Assembly: GCA_009767595.1 (NCBI GenBank)
Contig: VSDK01021623.1
Span: 129,532-193,531, forward strand
Length of the DNA: 64,000 bases
Direction of reading: 5' to 3'
DNA from: Symbiodinium kawagutii
Lineage: Eukaryota > Sar > Dinophyceae > Suessiales > Symbiodiniaceae
In this document: one piece after another, positions 11,058 to 22,163 of the stretch
How positions within the stretch are numbered: position 1 is the stretch's first letter
Layout of the letters: each line of letters begins with the position of its first letter
Program-made: the position numbers and the translations under genes
Notes under the pieces: model-generated
What the model saw: only the letters and a program-made list of their open reading frames with translations
Databases searched by the model: none
What the model was told of the DNA's origin: nothing

Positions 11058-11601
11058 GTATTTTGCGGGAGAAATCCTGGGGTTTGGGGATTTTTTCGGA
11101 TGGTTTTTGATGTTTTTGGATTTAGTCCTGAGGATCTTGATGATTTTTTAACAGGATTTTGGGGACTTTTGGACATTTTTTGGTAGATTTTGACGATTTT
11201 TTGAGAATTTAGATGCTTAGATGGTGGTGATGATGGTTGATGGTTACATGATTGTTGTGAATAACGGAGTTGTTGAGAACTGTTGGCTACATGATGACTG
11301 AGTTAGTGCCAGAGATAGTTGACTGGTTGTTTACAGTGATGGTTCATGACCAACTAGTGGTGATGGTCAATGTGGTGCTTAGAGGATGGTGAACGATTGC
11401 GATTGTTGATTATTGATTCATGAGCTTTGAGGGTTGACGATGTTTGATGATGGGAAATGATGGTTGATGAAAAATAATCATACTCAACAGTGCTATCAGT
11501 GCAATGGTTGTTAGTGGTTTCATTTAACCATTCAAACCCCGACTTGTCCTCAACACACTTGTTCAATGGTTGATGGCAGCATATTGCTCAGCCATGCTCA
11601 G

Positions 11602-11745
11602 CCCTGCGCGTTTCGCAACCGAGGCAAAATCAGCAAAGACGTGGGGAAACTCAGGAAGGGCCACGTTCTTCTGGCGGCATCTGCTGGCTGCGTCTCAACT
11701 GTTTGTATGTTGGCATCGTTGGTTCTTTGCGAACGCTTGGTCTAG
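11602..11745 (+). CDS. candidate last exon with hydrophobic C-terminus
   Basis: Follows GCCATGCTCAG. The frame starts PCAFRNRGKISKDVGKL and goes through a basic stretch to a hydrophobic segment (LLAASAGCVSTVCMLASLVL), then a TAG at 11743-11745. A donor-like GTATGT lies inside, so it may end earlier. A family C element begins immediately downstream. Possibly a membrane-anchored tail; product unknown. Confidence 0.4.
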   Translation, partial: PCAFRNRGKISKDVGKLRKGHVLLAASAGCVSTVCMLASLVLCERLV

Positions 11746-11746
11746 C

Positions 11747-11841
11747 TGGTGGTTGGGAGGGAGCGATGAGCTTCGCCAGGGGTACGCAGGAAAGGCCTTT
11801 TAAAGGCCTTTAAAGGGAAGAGTTACCAGGAGGGTTCCAAC
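11747..11841. mobile_element. family C element
   Basis: GGTTGGGAGGGAGC at the left, a duplicated AGGCCTTTTAAAGGCCTTTAA core, then GTTACCAGGAGGG. It abuts the preceding open frame and is followed ten bases later by a family D copy. Confidence 0.55.
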
Positions 11842-11850
11842 AAAATGTGA

Positions 11851-11962
11851 GTACCCTATGGTACTCTAACATGACAATGGAAAATCCAACATTTTATTAG
11901 GAAAAAACCTTGGAAATCATCCATGTATGGTTTCCATTGCCATGTTAGTTTACCAGAGGGTA
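11851..11962. mobile_element. family D MITE-like element
   Basis: GTACCCTATGGTACTCTAACATG.CAATGGAAA at the left is mirrored by TTTCCATTGCCATGTTAGTTTACCAGAGGGTA at the right: long terminal inverted repeats around a short AT-rich centre. Confidence 0.75.
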
Positions 11963-12409
11963 GTGGTTGTTTGGTTTGGTTGCATCTTGGTGGTTGGCAT
12001 GCCCTCGCGAACGCTGTCGAGGTTTTAACCAAGCCCAAGCCCTCCCACAATGATGCAACCGTCAACTGATCTGGCTGTTTGGGTTCACGAATTTTTGGTA
12101 TAGTTGAAATTGCAATGGACCAGCAGAATCCAAATCGGCCAAACCAGAAGAGCATGCAAAATTGCAACATGCTTTGTTTTGTTCGAATTGTTTGTGAAGT
12201 TCCGGATGACCAACATTTCAATGCAACCGGCAGTGCTTGATTCACACGTTGACCCACTAGATACCAAACCTATCAGTATCCCTAAACGTTTACAAACACA
12301 TCCTTTCAATCTTCCAATCAATATCCCTAAGATGTTCAATTACCAGTGAAAATACCAGTGCAACTCTGCAATTTTCTTCAAGGTGACCAGCGCAAAGATT
12401 TGTTTACAG

Positions 12410-12523
12410 CGCCCAGCTTTGTGGTACGGATTCGTCGAACGTCTTTGCTGCAAGGGAGCTGAGGAAACCCCGACCATCCCCGGTTGTTGCTTCATGCCTT
12501 TGTGCCATGCCAAGACCTCACAG
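12410..12523 (+). CDS. candidate internal exon, 38 codons
   Basis: Bounded by GATTTGTTTACAG and by CTCACAG/GTAGCT. The length is exactly 114 bases and open in phase 0 (RPALWYGFVERLCCKGAEE .. PLCHAKTSQ). A second good donor, CTGCCAG/GTAACC, lies 22 bases further on. Cys-rich; product not recognised. Confidence 0.45.
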
Positions 12524-12575
12524 GTAGCTGCCTCAGGGGCTGCCAGGTAACCCAGGCAATGCTCAGGTAGTAAAT

Positions 12576-12692
12576 ATGTCCTCAACTGACCTCGACTCAA
12601 CGGGTTCCCAATCCATGTGCCTCGATTTCCCAGGGCCGCAGGTTGGAGGAATCCAAGGCCTGGACTTGATCGCTGACGGTGATGGGATTGGT
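12576..12692 (+). CDS. candidate coding island
   Basis: The open frame reads DSTGSQSMCLDFPGPQVGG then IQGLDLIADGDGIG, ending at GGATTG/GTGACT just before a family C element. Start not defined; product unknown. Confidence 0.35.
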
Positions 12693-12695
12693 GAC

Positions 12696-12808
12696 TGGCG
12701 GTTGGTTAGGAGCGAGGCCAGGAGCCTTTCGGAGTATCCGTTGTGCTATCCCTTTAAAGGGAAGCGGGGTCAGGAGCGGTTCCGGAGTGGCCACTAATCA
12801 GATGGCAG
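12696..12808. mobile_element. family C element
   Basis: GGCGGTTGGTTAGGAGCGAG .. GCTATCCCTTTAAAGGGAAGC .. GGAGTGGCCACTAATCAGATGG. It contains the CCCTTTAAAGGG palindrome typical of the family. Confidence 0.6.
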
Positions 12809-13154
12809 ATTGTGATCCAGCTTGTGTAGTTTGATTATTGCATCAGTCGCCGTTCACAAGAATTATCATGATGATGCGTTGTGCTAGTTGGCTTAGTTGC
12901 CAGTATGGCTATCCTGGTTGTCTCATTCAATATCACTGTGGTTAACTCAAGTCGAACCGATCACCAGAAAAAAAGTGTCGATTTCTGGGTGGCACAGCAT
13001 ATGACAGGACCTACATGGCGATTTTTCAAGTCACAGAGCTACCCATAATTATTATCCTTTATCTTCATCATTCATAGTAAAAAACCAACCACAATTTTGG
13101 GTTCCTATTTTAAGAAACCTTCACATGATTACATGATTGACATCATGATGCCAA

Positions 13155-13236
13155 TGATGGGCCCCACCAGTCTCCTTCGAATTGTCCGGACAGCCTCCAG
13201 GGAAGGCCGTGGGTGGATTGCACAGATCAGCAGTTG
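13155..13236 (+). CDS. short coding-like island
   Basis: ATGATGGGCCCC opens a frame reading MMGPTSLLRIVRTASREGRG then WIAQISS and TGA. It could be an exon with a donor at GTGGAT. No homologue recognised. Confidence 0.25.
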
Positions 13237-14098
13237 ATCGGCACTTTAGCCGTGATATGTGAGGGATCGATGAGCGATGTTGAGCTTCTTGCTATGTGTC
13301 GATTCATATCTCACAACCTTTGAACTATTGGGTGTATCAATAGATTTTGCTTCCACTGCTTGACCGAGCTGTGTTGGCCAAATCACAGACATTGTTCATC
13401 ATTCAGATCTGAATAAGGAGAATTCTGCATAACAGTGTTTTATCAGGAAATCTAAATTGATTGTAGGCATAGTATAGATTACACAATGGCGATATTGGTT
13501 TTCAAACACTGTTAGTGTTCTTGAACCATTTATATTGGCCACTAACACATATGGCAGTTTGTAAACAACTGGATCTCCTGTTATACGTTTAATCAAATTG
13601 CCAGAAATCAGTATAGAAGATCCATCATTGAGCGCTACCAACAACTATTAGTTTACCTGTGCCAAGGTGTGGTCAACCACTGTCTATCAAACAATGGTTG
13701 ATCACCAGCCTTCAAGCATCAACTAGCCTTTTTCAATCACAAACAACACCATTAGATACCATTAGATACGCATCTAATCAACTCCAATTTACCATTTTTA
13801 ACCTCACAATCGTCTCCAACCATGGTTGATGAAGCACTATTAGCAATCATTAGTGGATGAACTTGTAGCCACGAAGTTTTTCAATCTAATCAACGAATCA
13901 TCCACAGTTGGTCTATTAGTGGTTCATGACCCAGCCGTTAGTAGTCAAACCCTCCGAATCATTGATCATTCTTAGTTAGGTTGTTGCTTGATCACCCACA
14001 GTATTATCACTTAGTATATAATCATTTAAATCTTAACTGTAAGTACTTCATAACCGCACTTAGGTGCGAACAGTTAAGAACAATATCAGCGAATCTGA
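13237..14098. other. non-coding stretch, nothing supported
   Basis: AT-rich, with scattered ACCATTAG and TTAACC phrases. The ORFs here have no coding character. Confidence 0.35.
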
Positions 14099-14190
14099 CT
14101 TGTGGTTGGGAGGGATGAGCTTCGCCCGGGGAACCCTTGTTGGGGGCCCCTTGAATACGGGGGGACCCCAGGAGCTACCAGGGGTGGCCG
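14099..14190. mobile_element. family C element, GC-rich variant
   Basis: TGGTTGGGAGGGATGAGCTT .. GGGGGCCCCTTGAATACGGG .. AGGAGCTACCAGGGGTGGCC. It lies ten bases upstream of a candidate exon. Confidence 0.5.
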
Positions 14191-14200
14191 TGGCTTGCAG

Positions 14201-14249
14201 GTGGCGCAGCGCAACCGAGCCCTGAAGGCACCTAGAGACTTGGAAGATG
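14201..14249 (+). CDS. candidate internal exon
   Basis: Preceded by GTGGCTTGCAG and followed by the strong donor GATG/GTGAGTGT. The frame reads VAQRNRALKAPRDLED. The 3' splice site lies at the edge of a family C element, so that element may supply the acceptor. Confidence 0.45.
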
Positions 14250-14285
14250 GTGAGTGTTTTTGGGACGGATTTGCCGTATGTATCT

Positions 14286-14433
14286 TGTTGTTTCTTAAAA
14301 CAGGGGTACTCCAGGGGTACTCCCATTTATAGTAATAAACCAACAGGGGTACTCCAAAGCTATGGTTGGTTTATTGCTATAAATTTGGGTAATAAAGTGG
14401 ATGATTTGGGGGTCTCAAGTTTGAGAAACCAAC
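14286..14433. mobile_element. family A MITE-like element, internally duplicated
   Basis: GTTTCTTAAAACAGGGGTACTCC at the left and GGGTCTCAAGTTTGAGAAACC at the right. Internal AATAAACCAAC and its complement GGTTGGTTTATT form an inner stem. Confidence 0.6.
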
Positions 14434-14699
14434 ATATATCAACTGAACTTGACAGTTTTCGCAAGGGATCAACAGCGGCCACCAAGTGAACCATCGATTA
14501 GCCATCAGTCAAGTATCATTCATCAGTCATCATTTTGCCACTTCATCATGCATATGAAACCAGTTCAGGAACTGTCATCTAACCGCTTAAGACTGGGTAT
14601 GATCGGCTGGTTTATCAACGATCATCAATGGTTATTATATAATCAGTAAACCGTCAATTATTTCACTATGGTTTCGTCCTCTTAATTGTTGATTCGCCA

Positions 14700-14880
14700 T
14701 TGAATACAGACCTGTTGCTCACCATCATTAACCATTGGTTGACCATGCATTAACCATTCACCATTGATTAACCATTGCTTAACCGTTGGTTCACCATTGA
14801 TTAACCATTGCTTAACCGTTGGTTCACCATTCATTAACCATTGGTCAAGCATTGGTTCACCATTAATTAATCATTGAATC
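14700..14880. repeat. ACCATTGGTTAACCATTGATT cryptic tandem repeat
   Basis: About ten copies of a 14-16 base unit (TTAACCATTG with ATTGGTTCACC). Confidence 0.65.
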
Positions 14881-15334
14881 ATCCTCTTCACCATCGGAAG
14901 CATCAATCTATCAGCTGATTCAGCCACCAGGTCCTTGACAATCCGCTGAGCAGGGACGAAGAGCCCCTTGGTGGCAGGGACGGGACGTGAGGGCTCCCGG
15001 GACGGTCCTCACCCCGGAGTCACCACGGTAGGCTGTACAAATCCTCGGGAGCTGTGCCAAAAAACTGCGGAAAAGGATGCACAAGCAGTTGCTGTAGGTA
15101 CCTGACGACTTCCAGATTTTCACTGCTTGATGGTTAAGACTCAATCCCTTCTATTAAATCTATTAACCACAATTAACTACTATCTATTCTTAACCAGCAG
15201 TATTAGCCAATAATACCCTTTGTTAACCCCTCATCCCTACCATTAACCACTATGGTTATCAACCATTGACTCTGGTTATTGAGGCAAGCATTATTACCCA
15301 TTGATGGTTGAGATGCAACTGGTGACCTGGGTTC

Positions 15335-15502
15335 ATGGGGGTTGATGGTGAGATCATGCTGGCCAAGGTACACGCCGCAGCAGCTGCTGAAAGAGACACG
15401 GCGCGTGCCGAGGCGAGGCTGCCCACGGGATTGGGACCGTTTCAAGCGGTGCCGTTGATTGACCAACCAGCGGGTGAATGGCGAGAGGGGATGACGGGGT
15501 AA
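15335..15502 (+). CDS. candidate coding island, Ala/Arg-rich
   Basis: ATG to TAA, 55 codons. The frame reads MGVDGEIMLAKVHAAAAAER, then an AEARLPTG.. segment. A donor-like GCGG/GTGAAT lies near the end. Codon use is GC3-rich compared with the flanks. Product unknown; a minus frame is open across part of it. Confidence 0.35.
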   Translation: MGVDGEIMLAKVHAAAAAERDTARAEARLPTGLGPFQAVPLIDQPAGEWREGMTG

Positions 15503-15589
15503 ATGGTTGTAAAAGGCCACAAGTAGTGGCTAAACAGCTAGTTAATGGCAATAGGGGACAACCACCAACAACCACATGGGAAAATAGCT

Positions 15590-15703
15590 ATGGCCATGGG
15601 CCAATATTGACCAAGAAATGGGTATTCGAACATCCCAACAGCTAGGCTAGTGACTGGTCGTTGCTGAGATGTTCACTCACCAGGGTATTGACCCATGGCA
15701 TGA
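15590..15703. repeat. repeat shared with 49655-49742
   Basis: GGGTATTCGAACATCCCAACA .. GATGTTCACTC..AGGGTATTGACCCATGGCATG matches the second copy. GAACATC and GATGTTC form an internal stem. Confidence 0.5.
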
Positions 15704-16217
15704 GCGATTTGATGTTGAGTTGTCTAGTTGGATGTGTCTAGTTGACTGGACCATGACCATGGTAGTTAAACCTGTTAGGTAGGTTATAGTCCTGATAGCC
15801 ACGGTTACTAACGTCCAACTAGGAGTGATGGCCACTCTTGTTGGTGGCTTCAAATGGTCATTGTTGATCTATGTTGATCCATCAATGGTTATAGTCATGT
15901 CGAGCCTTAAACTGGGATTCACACATTTGAAGTTCCAGCATAAGACTGGGTAGTTCGTTTAGAGGATCGCATATCAAGGTAGGTCCTGTTTCTCCAGCAA
16001 CCAGGATAGACCTCCCGTAGATTGCTGGAAAATCCACCAAAATTTGAACTGGGGAAAGCTTTGGTGTTTCAGGCCTTGTCATTGGTGGCAATTGTGCGGA
16101 GCGCATTCCAAGGGAAGAATCTCTCAGAGCCAATGATCGAGTAGCCCCCAACAGCGAGTTCGACTGGTGTGATCATGGCGAGATGATAACTGGGGGTCCC
16201 CTAGCTTGAGAAGCATC

Positions 16218-16298
16218 CATCATGGCGACTGGGCCGACCCTGCGGAAGCTCTAAAGCATTTTGCAACGACCACGACCGCCCCCGCGCAGGAAGTTTGA
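16218..16298 (+). CDS. short coding-like island
   Basis: The frame reads HHGDWADPAEALKHFATTTT then APAQEV and TGA. No clear donor is present. Possibly a terminal exon or relic. Confidence 0.3.
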   Translation, partial: HHGDWADPAEALKHFATTTTAPAQEV

Positions 16299-16391
16299 TG
16301 AGGAGCCGGAAGGGGGCTGAGGTCCCGGGAGCAGTGGCATAGCCATGGAGGATTTTGATAGTTTATATGATGAGCCATTGATTGGCCATAT

Positions 16392-16552
16392 GGGTGTTTC
16401 TCAAGCCAATAGGCTGGCAACCATGTTTCTCAATGGTTATTGATTAACCATTTCTACTAATAAACCAATAGGGGATCCTAAAAATGGTCGGTTTATTAGC
16501 AAAAATGGTTAAAGGGTGATTTAGGGGACCCCTATGGCTTGAGAAATACCCA
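16392..16552. mobile_element. family A MITE-like element, long copy
   Basis: GGGTGTTTCTCAAGCCAATAG at the left and TATGGCTTGAGAAATACCC at the right, with inner AATAAACCAAT and GGTTTATT arms. Confidence 0.6.
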
Positions 16553-17660
16553 CGTGTATCAATCAGCCGTTGAAGAGTGATGTTCTTCACTGAATCTATG
16601 ATGATATGATCCAAGATAACAACGACCGTCAAGAAATACCTAGTTGATCCTTGACGGTGGTACATTCCAGAACTTCTGTGGCATCGTTCCAGTGGAAACT
16701 CCATTATTTGTAGCTGGTTTGCCTACCAAAAATCTGACATTTTGAGGTCCCAGAGCAATTTGTCATGGGTAGTGGGAGCACCTGCCACTTGCAGAACCAA
16801 AGGTACCTGGTTTTGAACACTCTGAGATGATACGAGCGCCCAGTACTTCAAATTGTCGCTGTTAGGCTGTTAGCCTCTTGAGCATCAATGATGAGATGGG
16901 TTTTGGGTACCATACAGTTTGGCCAAAGGATGGCAGCTGTGACTGTGGCCGGGGAAAATCATCTTAATTGATAGGACTTTCATTAATTGTAGTTAGAGAA
17001 TGTGGACATATCACATTATCGAATGCAACTCAAAAAGACCATACTTAGGGAATGTTGCCACAGAACAACGGAAGCGCTGTCCTTGGTTACCTTGGATGGG
17101 GGTTTCCGGTAACGGTAACAGCTGCAGTTAAGATGGTGATCACCATCTCTCGAAGCAATGATCAACTCAAAGACCCACCTTGCTGCTGGGCCAGCGGTCC
17201 TCAGTTGATTCTTGGCGCCTGATCTCTGGTGGTTTGGTTTGTTGGCTGCATTTTGACCACAATGCTGCTATGATGGTTGTCACCAGTTTTTGGTCAAATA
17301 TTGATGGTCAACTATAGAATGGTTGGCTACGATGGGTAGTATTCTGTTAGCCATATCCTTCTCTTCCTATTGATGGGTGTATTGCTTCTGCTTGGAAACA
17401 GACAGTTACGATCAACTATTTTTCACCATGATTATCGTTCCTTCTGAGCAGTCATCATCAACCAACCGCTAACAATGATTAACTGGCACTAATCGCTAAA
17501 CGCCATTCACAAGTATTAACAATCGATTATGCATTGATTCACCAAGAATCATATTGTCCATCATCATTGATGAACAATCATCGAATCATCGATCATAGTG
17601 AAGGATATGAATTCATATGATTTATGAAGGATCATTCGAAGGTTTGTTTAAAAGAAAGGA
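16553..17660. other. non-coding stretch, nothing firm
   Basis: Mixed AT-rich sequence with TTGATGG and AACCATC phrases. No splice-bounded coding island was found. Confidence 0.3.
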
Positions 17661-17774
17661 CCAAAAACATCAAGAAATGGTTCGCCATCATCGTGCTCTC
17701 CATTGCGTGGCGGGTCCACCGGTTCAGGACTCCGCAGAGGCATAGCATGGGGATGCTGAGCGCAAGAATGGGAT
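17661..17774 (-). CDS. candidate exon, hydrophobic
   Basis: On the minus strand, CAACAG precedes a frame reading DPILALSIPMLCLCGVLNRW then TRHAMESTMMANHFLMFL. It ends near TTTTTG/GTCCTT. Two hydrophobic stretches suggest membrane segments. Product unknown. Confidence 0.35.
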
Positions 17775-17819
17775 CTGTTGAGTCGTGTTGAGTTGGTACA
17801 CTCGGGTAGTTGTTCACAT

Positions 17820-17918
17820 GGTTGTTTCCTAGACTAGGGGACCCCAAAATGGTTCGTTCATTACTGGAAATGACTAGTATTGGATGATTTTGGGGTACCC
17901 CTATTTCGAGAAACCAAC
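17820..17918. mobile_element. family A MITE-like element, 99 bases
   Basis: GTTGTTTCCTAGACTAGGGGACCCC at the left and GGGGTACCCCTATTTCGAGAAACCAA at the right. Confidence 0.7.
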
Positions 17919-18579
17919 ATATCCACCAGAGTAATAGATTACCACCAGAGTAAGAGCCAGAAAATCTTAGCTAAGTAATAACAACTAGCGAGTAAGAACT
18001 AACAAGCATTTCCACCAGAGCAATCCTAGCTAAGTAATTTCCAGAGTAATGGGTTACTTTGCATTTTAGCAACATGTGCCAAGTGAGGATTACTATGCTA
18101 AGCAACCGATTACATAGCGTGTTGGCTATCTATCAAGTGGTTACTTCGCAAGGATTACTTTAGCTGGAAGCCACCACTATTCCCAAGAGTTCTGCTTGTG
18201 GATTTTCCAGCCAGCGAGCCGTTTGAGTACCAAATAGCAACATGAAACTTGCTGTTGTTCATTTGGTAACAAGTTTCATGGTAGCAAGTTGACTCGGTAA
18301 TAATGTTGGTAATATCATTCAATGGTAATCCGTTGTAATATTAATGATAGATGTTACTATCATAATAGACATTAATATTACCAAATAGCTACAAGTTATT
18401 CATCATAGATGCTATTATTAGCTTGGAACAGCAACTGTGAGCATCTATGATTGACAATATTTGATGGCCATTGCCAGTTTGCAGGTTGACAATCCTCAAG
18501 CGTTGGCACTGCTCGGTGTCCTCAGTGTCAGTATTCTAAGCCGCTCCTTAGAGCGTTTATGATCGTTAATCGGTTTGTA

Positions 18580-19020
18580 AACATCATTAGCAATTACTCA
18601 ACATCATTAGCAATGAGTATGCTAATCACTAATCGCAACCATCATTGAACACCATCAGCTATCATGAGCTATCATTAAGTCAAATTAACAATTCTTATTA
18701 ACCATCACAAGCCATTGTCAATCACTACCAAATATAATCAAGCATTACAAACCGTTGTGAACGATCATGAAGCAGCGTACCAACCAGAGTTAAGCATTAT
18801 AGCAAGTATCAATAGCCATAATCAACCATCATCAACCACCATCAACCACCAACCATGATCAAATTACCAACCATCATCAGCCATTGCTGACCATCATAAG
18901 CTGTCATTTAACCATCACTAACCATCACTAACCCTCGATAACCATCATCAACCTTAACCACCACCAACCATCAGTAACCATCACAAATCAGTGTGAGTCA
19001 CAGCCATCATTAACCACCAC
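18580..19020. repeat. AACCATCATTAACC cryptic repeat tract
   Basis: Dense ACCATCA, CATTAACC and AACCATCAT words in one orientation over more than 400 bases, with no fixed period. No coding potential. Confidence 0.6.
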
Positions 19021-19040
19021 GGCCAGGTGGAGGACTGAAG

Positions 19041-19102
19041 GTGCTGCAACACCGAGGCTGTGGAGTGCGGGCCTGGTGGGAAGTGAAGGTCAAAATACAA
19101 AG
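19041..19102 (+). CDS. candidate short exon
   Basis: Between GGACTGAAG and the donor AAAG/GTATAG. The frame reads VLQHRGCGVRAWWEVKVKIQ. A family A element begins 11 bases downstream. Product unknown. Confidence 0.3.
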
Positions 19103-19113
19103 GTATAGATATG

Positions 19114-19212
19114 GGTGTTTCTCAAAATGGGGGACCCCAAAATGGTTGATTTATTGCTATAAATGGTCAATATTGGATGATTTGGGGGTTACCCCTATTT
19201 TGAGAAACCACC
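19114..19212. mobile_element. family A MITE, 99 bases, ATATG target duplication
   Basis: GGTGTTTCTCAAAAT at the left and ATTTTGAGAAACCACC at the right. ATATG flanks both ends (19109-19113 and 19213-19217). Internal GGTTGATTTATTGC. Confidence 0.85.
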
Positions 19213-19217
19213 ATATG

Positions 19218-19316
19218 GGTTTTTCTCAAAACGGAAGACCCCCCAATCATCCACTAATAGTCATTTGCAGTAGTCAACCAACCGCTTTTGGGGGTACCCC
19301 ATTTTTGAGAGTCGCC
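19218..19316. mobile_element. family A MITE, 99 bases, adjacent copy
   Basis: GGTTTTTCTCAAAAC at the left and TTTTTGAGAGTCGCC at the right. ATATG again flanks both ends (19213-19217 shared, and 19317-19321). Its internal sequence is arranged opposite to its neighbour (CCAATCATCC first). Confidence 0.85.
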
Positions 19317-19342
19317 ATATGTTCCATTTTTTTTGAAGTTAC

Positions 19343-19445
19343 GCACACACACATGTAATACAAATATGTGTATATATACTTTTATACATATATTTCTGAC
19401 AAGTGCATGTGTACATATACATATATATATATATAGATACACACA
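19343..19445. repeat. AC/TA-rich microsatellite
   Basis: CACACACACATG and ACATATACATATATATATATA tracts. Confidence 0.6.
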
Positions 19446-20224
19446 TATTTGCAACTTACATGCACCCACGCATCCATCCAAACATACATACGGACACCCC
19501 CGCACTTGCCCACATGATTCATAGCTCCTTGACGCTAGGCAGAGCTCGCGCAGCGAGGGCGAAATGAGCCCTTGGTCCTAAGTTTCACCGCTGGATGCAA
19601 CTGAGCCACGAGACTCAGCTGCACCAGGGCCATGCCGAACCAAAGTGTTCGGAGCTGCCACGAGCTCTGCAAAATCTGAAGCTGAGAATGCCGGTGCCAA
19701 GGTCCCAAAATGGGAGATTCACACGATCTAATCTGGATCCTGAATGTATACTGCATGCAACCATTTGTATCATATATAAGGCCCTGTCTATTTTTGTTTG
19801 GAAGGGGGAATTTTATGATGGTGCATGGTGAGGCCGACATAACGCTGTGCCTTGAATCAATAGGTGTAGCGAGGGGAACCTGAGCGCAAGACCGAGTGCA
19901 TGCACTCTTCACTGGGAGAACCTTGAACGGCAGATGTCTTTGAAGGACACCCTTGGAACAAGTAGTCTAGACTTGATGACGGCAAGAATGTGGATGTGAT
20001 GGTCAGTAATTTTGTCAACGATTGTACTCACCATCATATTAATATCCTAGTTTGTAAACTTGTTTTACAAATTGGTAATGACAATTACTAACACCAATAA
20101 CTTCACTCGGTCAATATTTGTTAAGTATGTACTTCTTGTTGGGGAAATGCAGTGTGATGCCCGGGAAGATTGGCTAGGCATCTTGATGCATTTGACAATC
20201 TGCCCATTTGTGCTTACATTTTGA

Positions 20225-20430
20225 GGTTTGTAAACCCGTGGAACCCACTGCAACTCTGCACCCATGTTGCAACTCTGGAACTGGCAAAAGCATTGGTTTT
20301 TGGACGGCCAGGCTGAAAATGTTGAAGTTCTACCAATTCCAGGATCGCAACAAAGCACGGGCGAAAGCCGGAACTCCGGGGTCTTTGGGTGAAAATTCCT
20401 CCAGGGTCATAAGCCTGTCCCCCAGCTATT
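20225..20430 (+). other. coding-like island, frame unclear
   Basis: All three + frames are partly open. One reads WNWQKHWFLDGQAENVEVL. It may hold an exon; no confident border. Confidence 0.25.
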
Positions 20431-21312
20431 GAAGGCGATCAGACTGACCGAGGATCAGCGGTGTTCCCTTCAGATGTGCGGCTGGGGGTTATATTCAGTC
20501 GGTCCCCTTGATATGCAACCATCGTGAGTAGCTTCTGTGGGGTCGGTGAAATAACCCCGAACTATACAACCATGGTGAATCTCAGGAGTTACTTGCCTAG
20601 TGGGGGCCCAGATCCAAGGTTGGCTTCCACTTTTTTTGGGGATCGTTTCTGACCAGGACGTGCTGGTGCAGATCCGCCCCAACATGTCCCAGCTTCAGTT
20701 TTCCCATCTTGCAGCTTGGATCAAGGCGGCAGCGGCACCTAGGTTCGACCTTGAAATCATGCACTTGGTCGGTGAATATGCAGTAAGTGCAATGATTTGA
20801 GGCCATCTCGGATCTTAATCTATGTAGCTCTGGAAAGACATGTGCTTCTGGCTTTGGCACTAGAAATTGCTCAGAACGTGGTTTCAAATGAGGTGCCAAT
20901 TCGGACCAGCCAGACACCCTCGGAGGAACTCTACAGCAGTACTTCTCTCAACAGACGCATTAGGAAGCTATGCTGCTCTCCAGGTTTTCCCAGGAGATGG
21001 AGTGAAACACCAAGCAGAAATAGCAGCGAGAACTATAGCTGAGAGTTGCAAGTCTATTCTCAGTAGCTTAGGTGGTTACTCAGATTGCTATCAGCGTCTC
21101 TTCTCCGCAAACATATTTTGAAGTGCAATAGATGCATCGTTGCACGTTACTCACCACCCCGTCCACCCAACCTAACCAACGCAAGCAACCAATCAACCAA
21201 CCTAGCAATCAACCCAACCAAGCATAACCAACCATAAGCAACCATATCCAAGCAACCAACCAATCAACCCAACCCACCCCAAGCAGTTGCACAGATATGG
21301 CAGTTCCCTAAC

Positions 21313-21431
21313 AAACTGAGCCAGAGCTTCGGCCGCGAACCCCAAAGTTGGGTGATGCCGAGGCAGCTGGGTGGGGTTCCGGAGACGAGCGCGGTTGAAA
21401 GCTTCAAGCGTTGGCAGAGCCCCTTGGGCCG
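21313..21431 (-). CDS. candidate internal exon
   Basis: On the minus strand, a good acceptor (TTTGTTCTTTCACAG) is followed by a frame reading AAQGALPTLEAFNRARLRN then LPRHHPTLGFAAEALAQF. It ends at CAGTTT/GTTAGG. This is one of the few islands that favours the minus strand. Product not recognised. Confidence 0.45.
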
Positions 21432-21504
21432 CTGTGAAAGAACAAACCCAACTGGTTAATCCAGCGCCAAAACGTGCTGATGGTTTTAAACATCTTATAT
21501 TTTC

Positions 21505-21578
21505 ACTGGTACTAACAAATGGTGAGTTGGTTGACTCATATTTTTTCATAGGGGTTGAAACCACATGAAACCACCAAG
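21505..21578. mobile_element. family B MITE-like element, partial
   Basis: Right part only: ACAAATGG.. GGTTGGTTGACTCATA..TTTTTTCATAGGGGTTGAAACCAC. Confidence 0.55.
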
Positions 21579-22060
21579 CAGAAGAATAACCCAGCTGTTT
21601 GGAGGTCAAAATCTCGTCCCCACAATGGAACAGTGGTTTGCTCACTATCGAGTTTTTTCGTGATTCTGACCATGTCAAACCAAGAATTCGCTGATTCGCT
21701 ATCATGTCAAACCATGATCAACCGTAAGCAACGATCATAAACCATCGTTTGTTGATGCCATATTCCTTGCCCACGTTGTAACCCACAGATCCAACTGATA
21801 AACATGTTATAAGCCCATTCTGCCTTGAAAATTCCCCAACGGTCGGAGATCCACTTGCATTGACACAAACAATATGTGAATCTAAGCGGATCCAGTGGAT
21901 CCAATTGGATCAAATGATGAAACTTTGCACGAACTTAGATAGTTCAATCCACTTCTTGATATAACGATTGTTGTTTTCATACAACTATCAGGATCCACAG
22001 TGATCCCCCCAATCAGGTGCACTAGCCTTAAGGGCTAAGACCCGCTTTCACGCTTGAAAT

Positions 22061-22163
22061 GGGTGTTTCTCAAAAAGGGATACCCCCAATTATCATCCTT
22101 TATATTGATCATTTGTATTGATAAACCAAGCATTTTGGCAGGGTTCCGTATTTTGAGAAACTA
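22061..22163. mobile_element. family A MITE-like element
   Basis: GGGTGTTTCTCAAAAAGGGATACCCCC at the left and TTCCGTATTTTGAGAAACTA at the right. Internal TATTGATAAACCAAGC. Confidence 0.7.

Noticed and set aside
10421..11186. 200-residue ORFs on both strands across 10.4-11.2 kb
   Set aside because: They run through 367 unknown bases and a CGT repeat. Only the part after 10922 is kept as an exon candidate.
14700..14880. Regular ~15-base periodicity as a possible CRISPR-like array
   Set aside because: No conserved repeat of 25-40 bases with unique spacers, no cas genes, and the organism appears eukaryotic.
21150..21290. AACCAACC-rich stretch as telomere-like repeat
   Set aside because: Irregular AACC/CCAACC words with no TTTAGGG or CCCTAAA unit.
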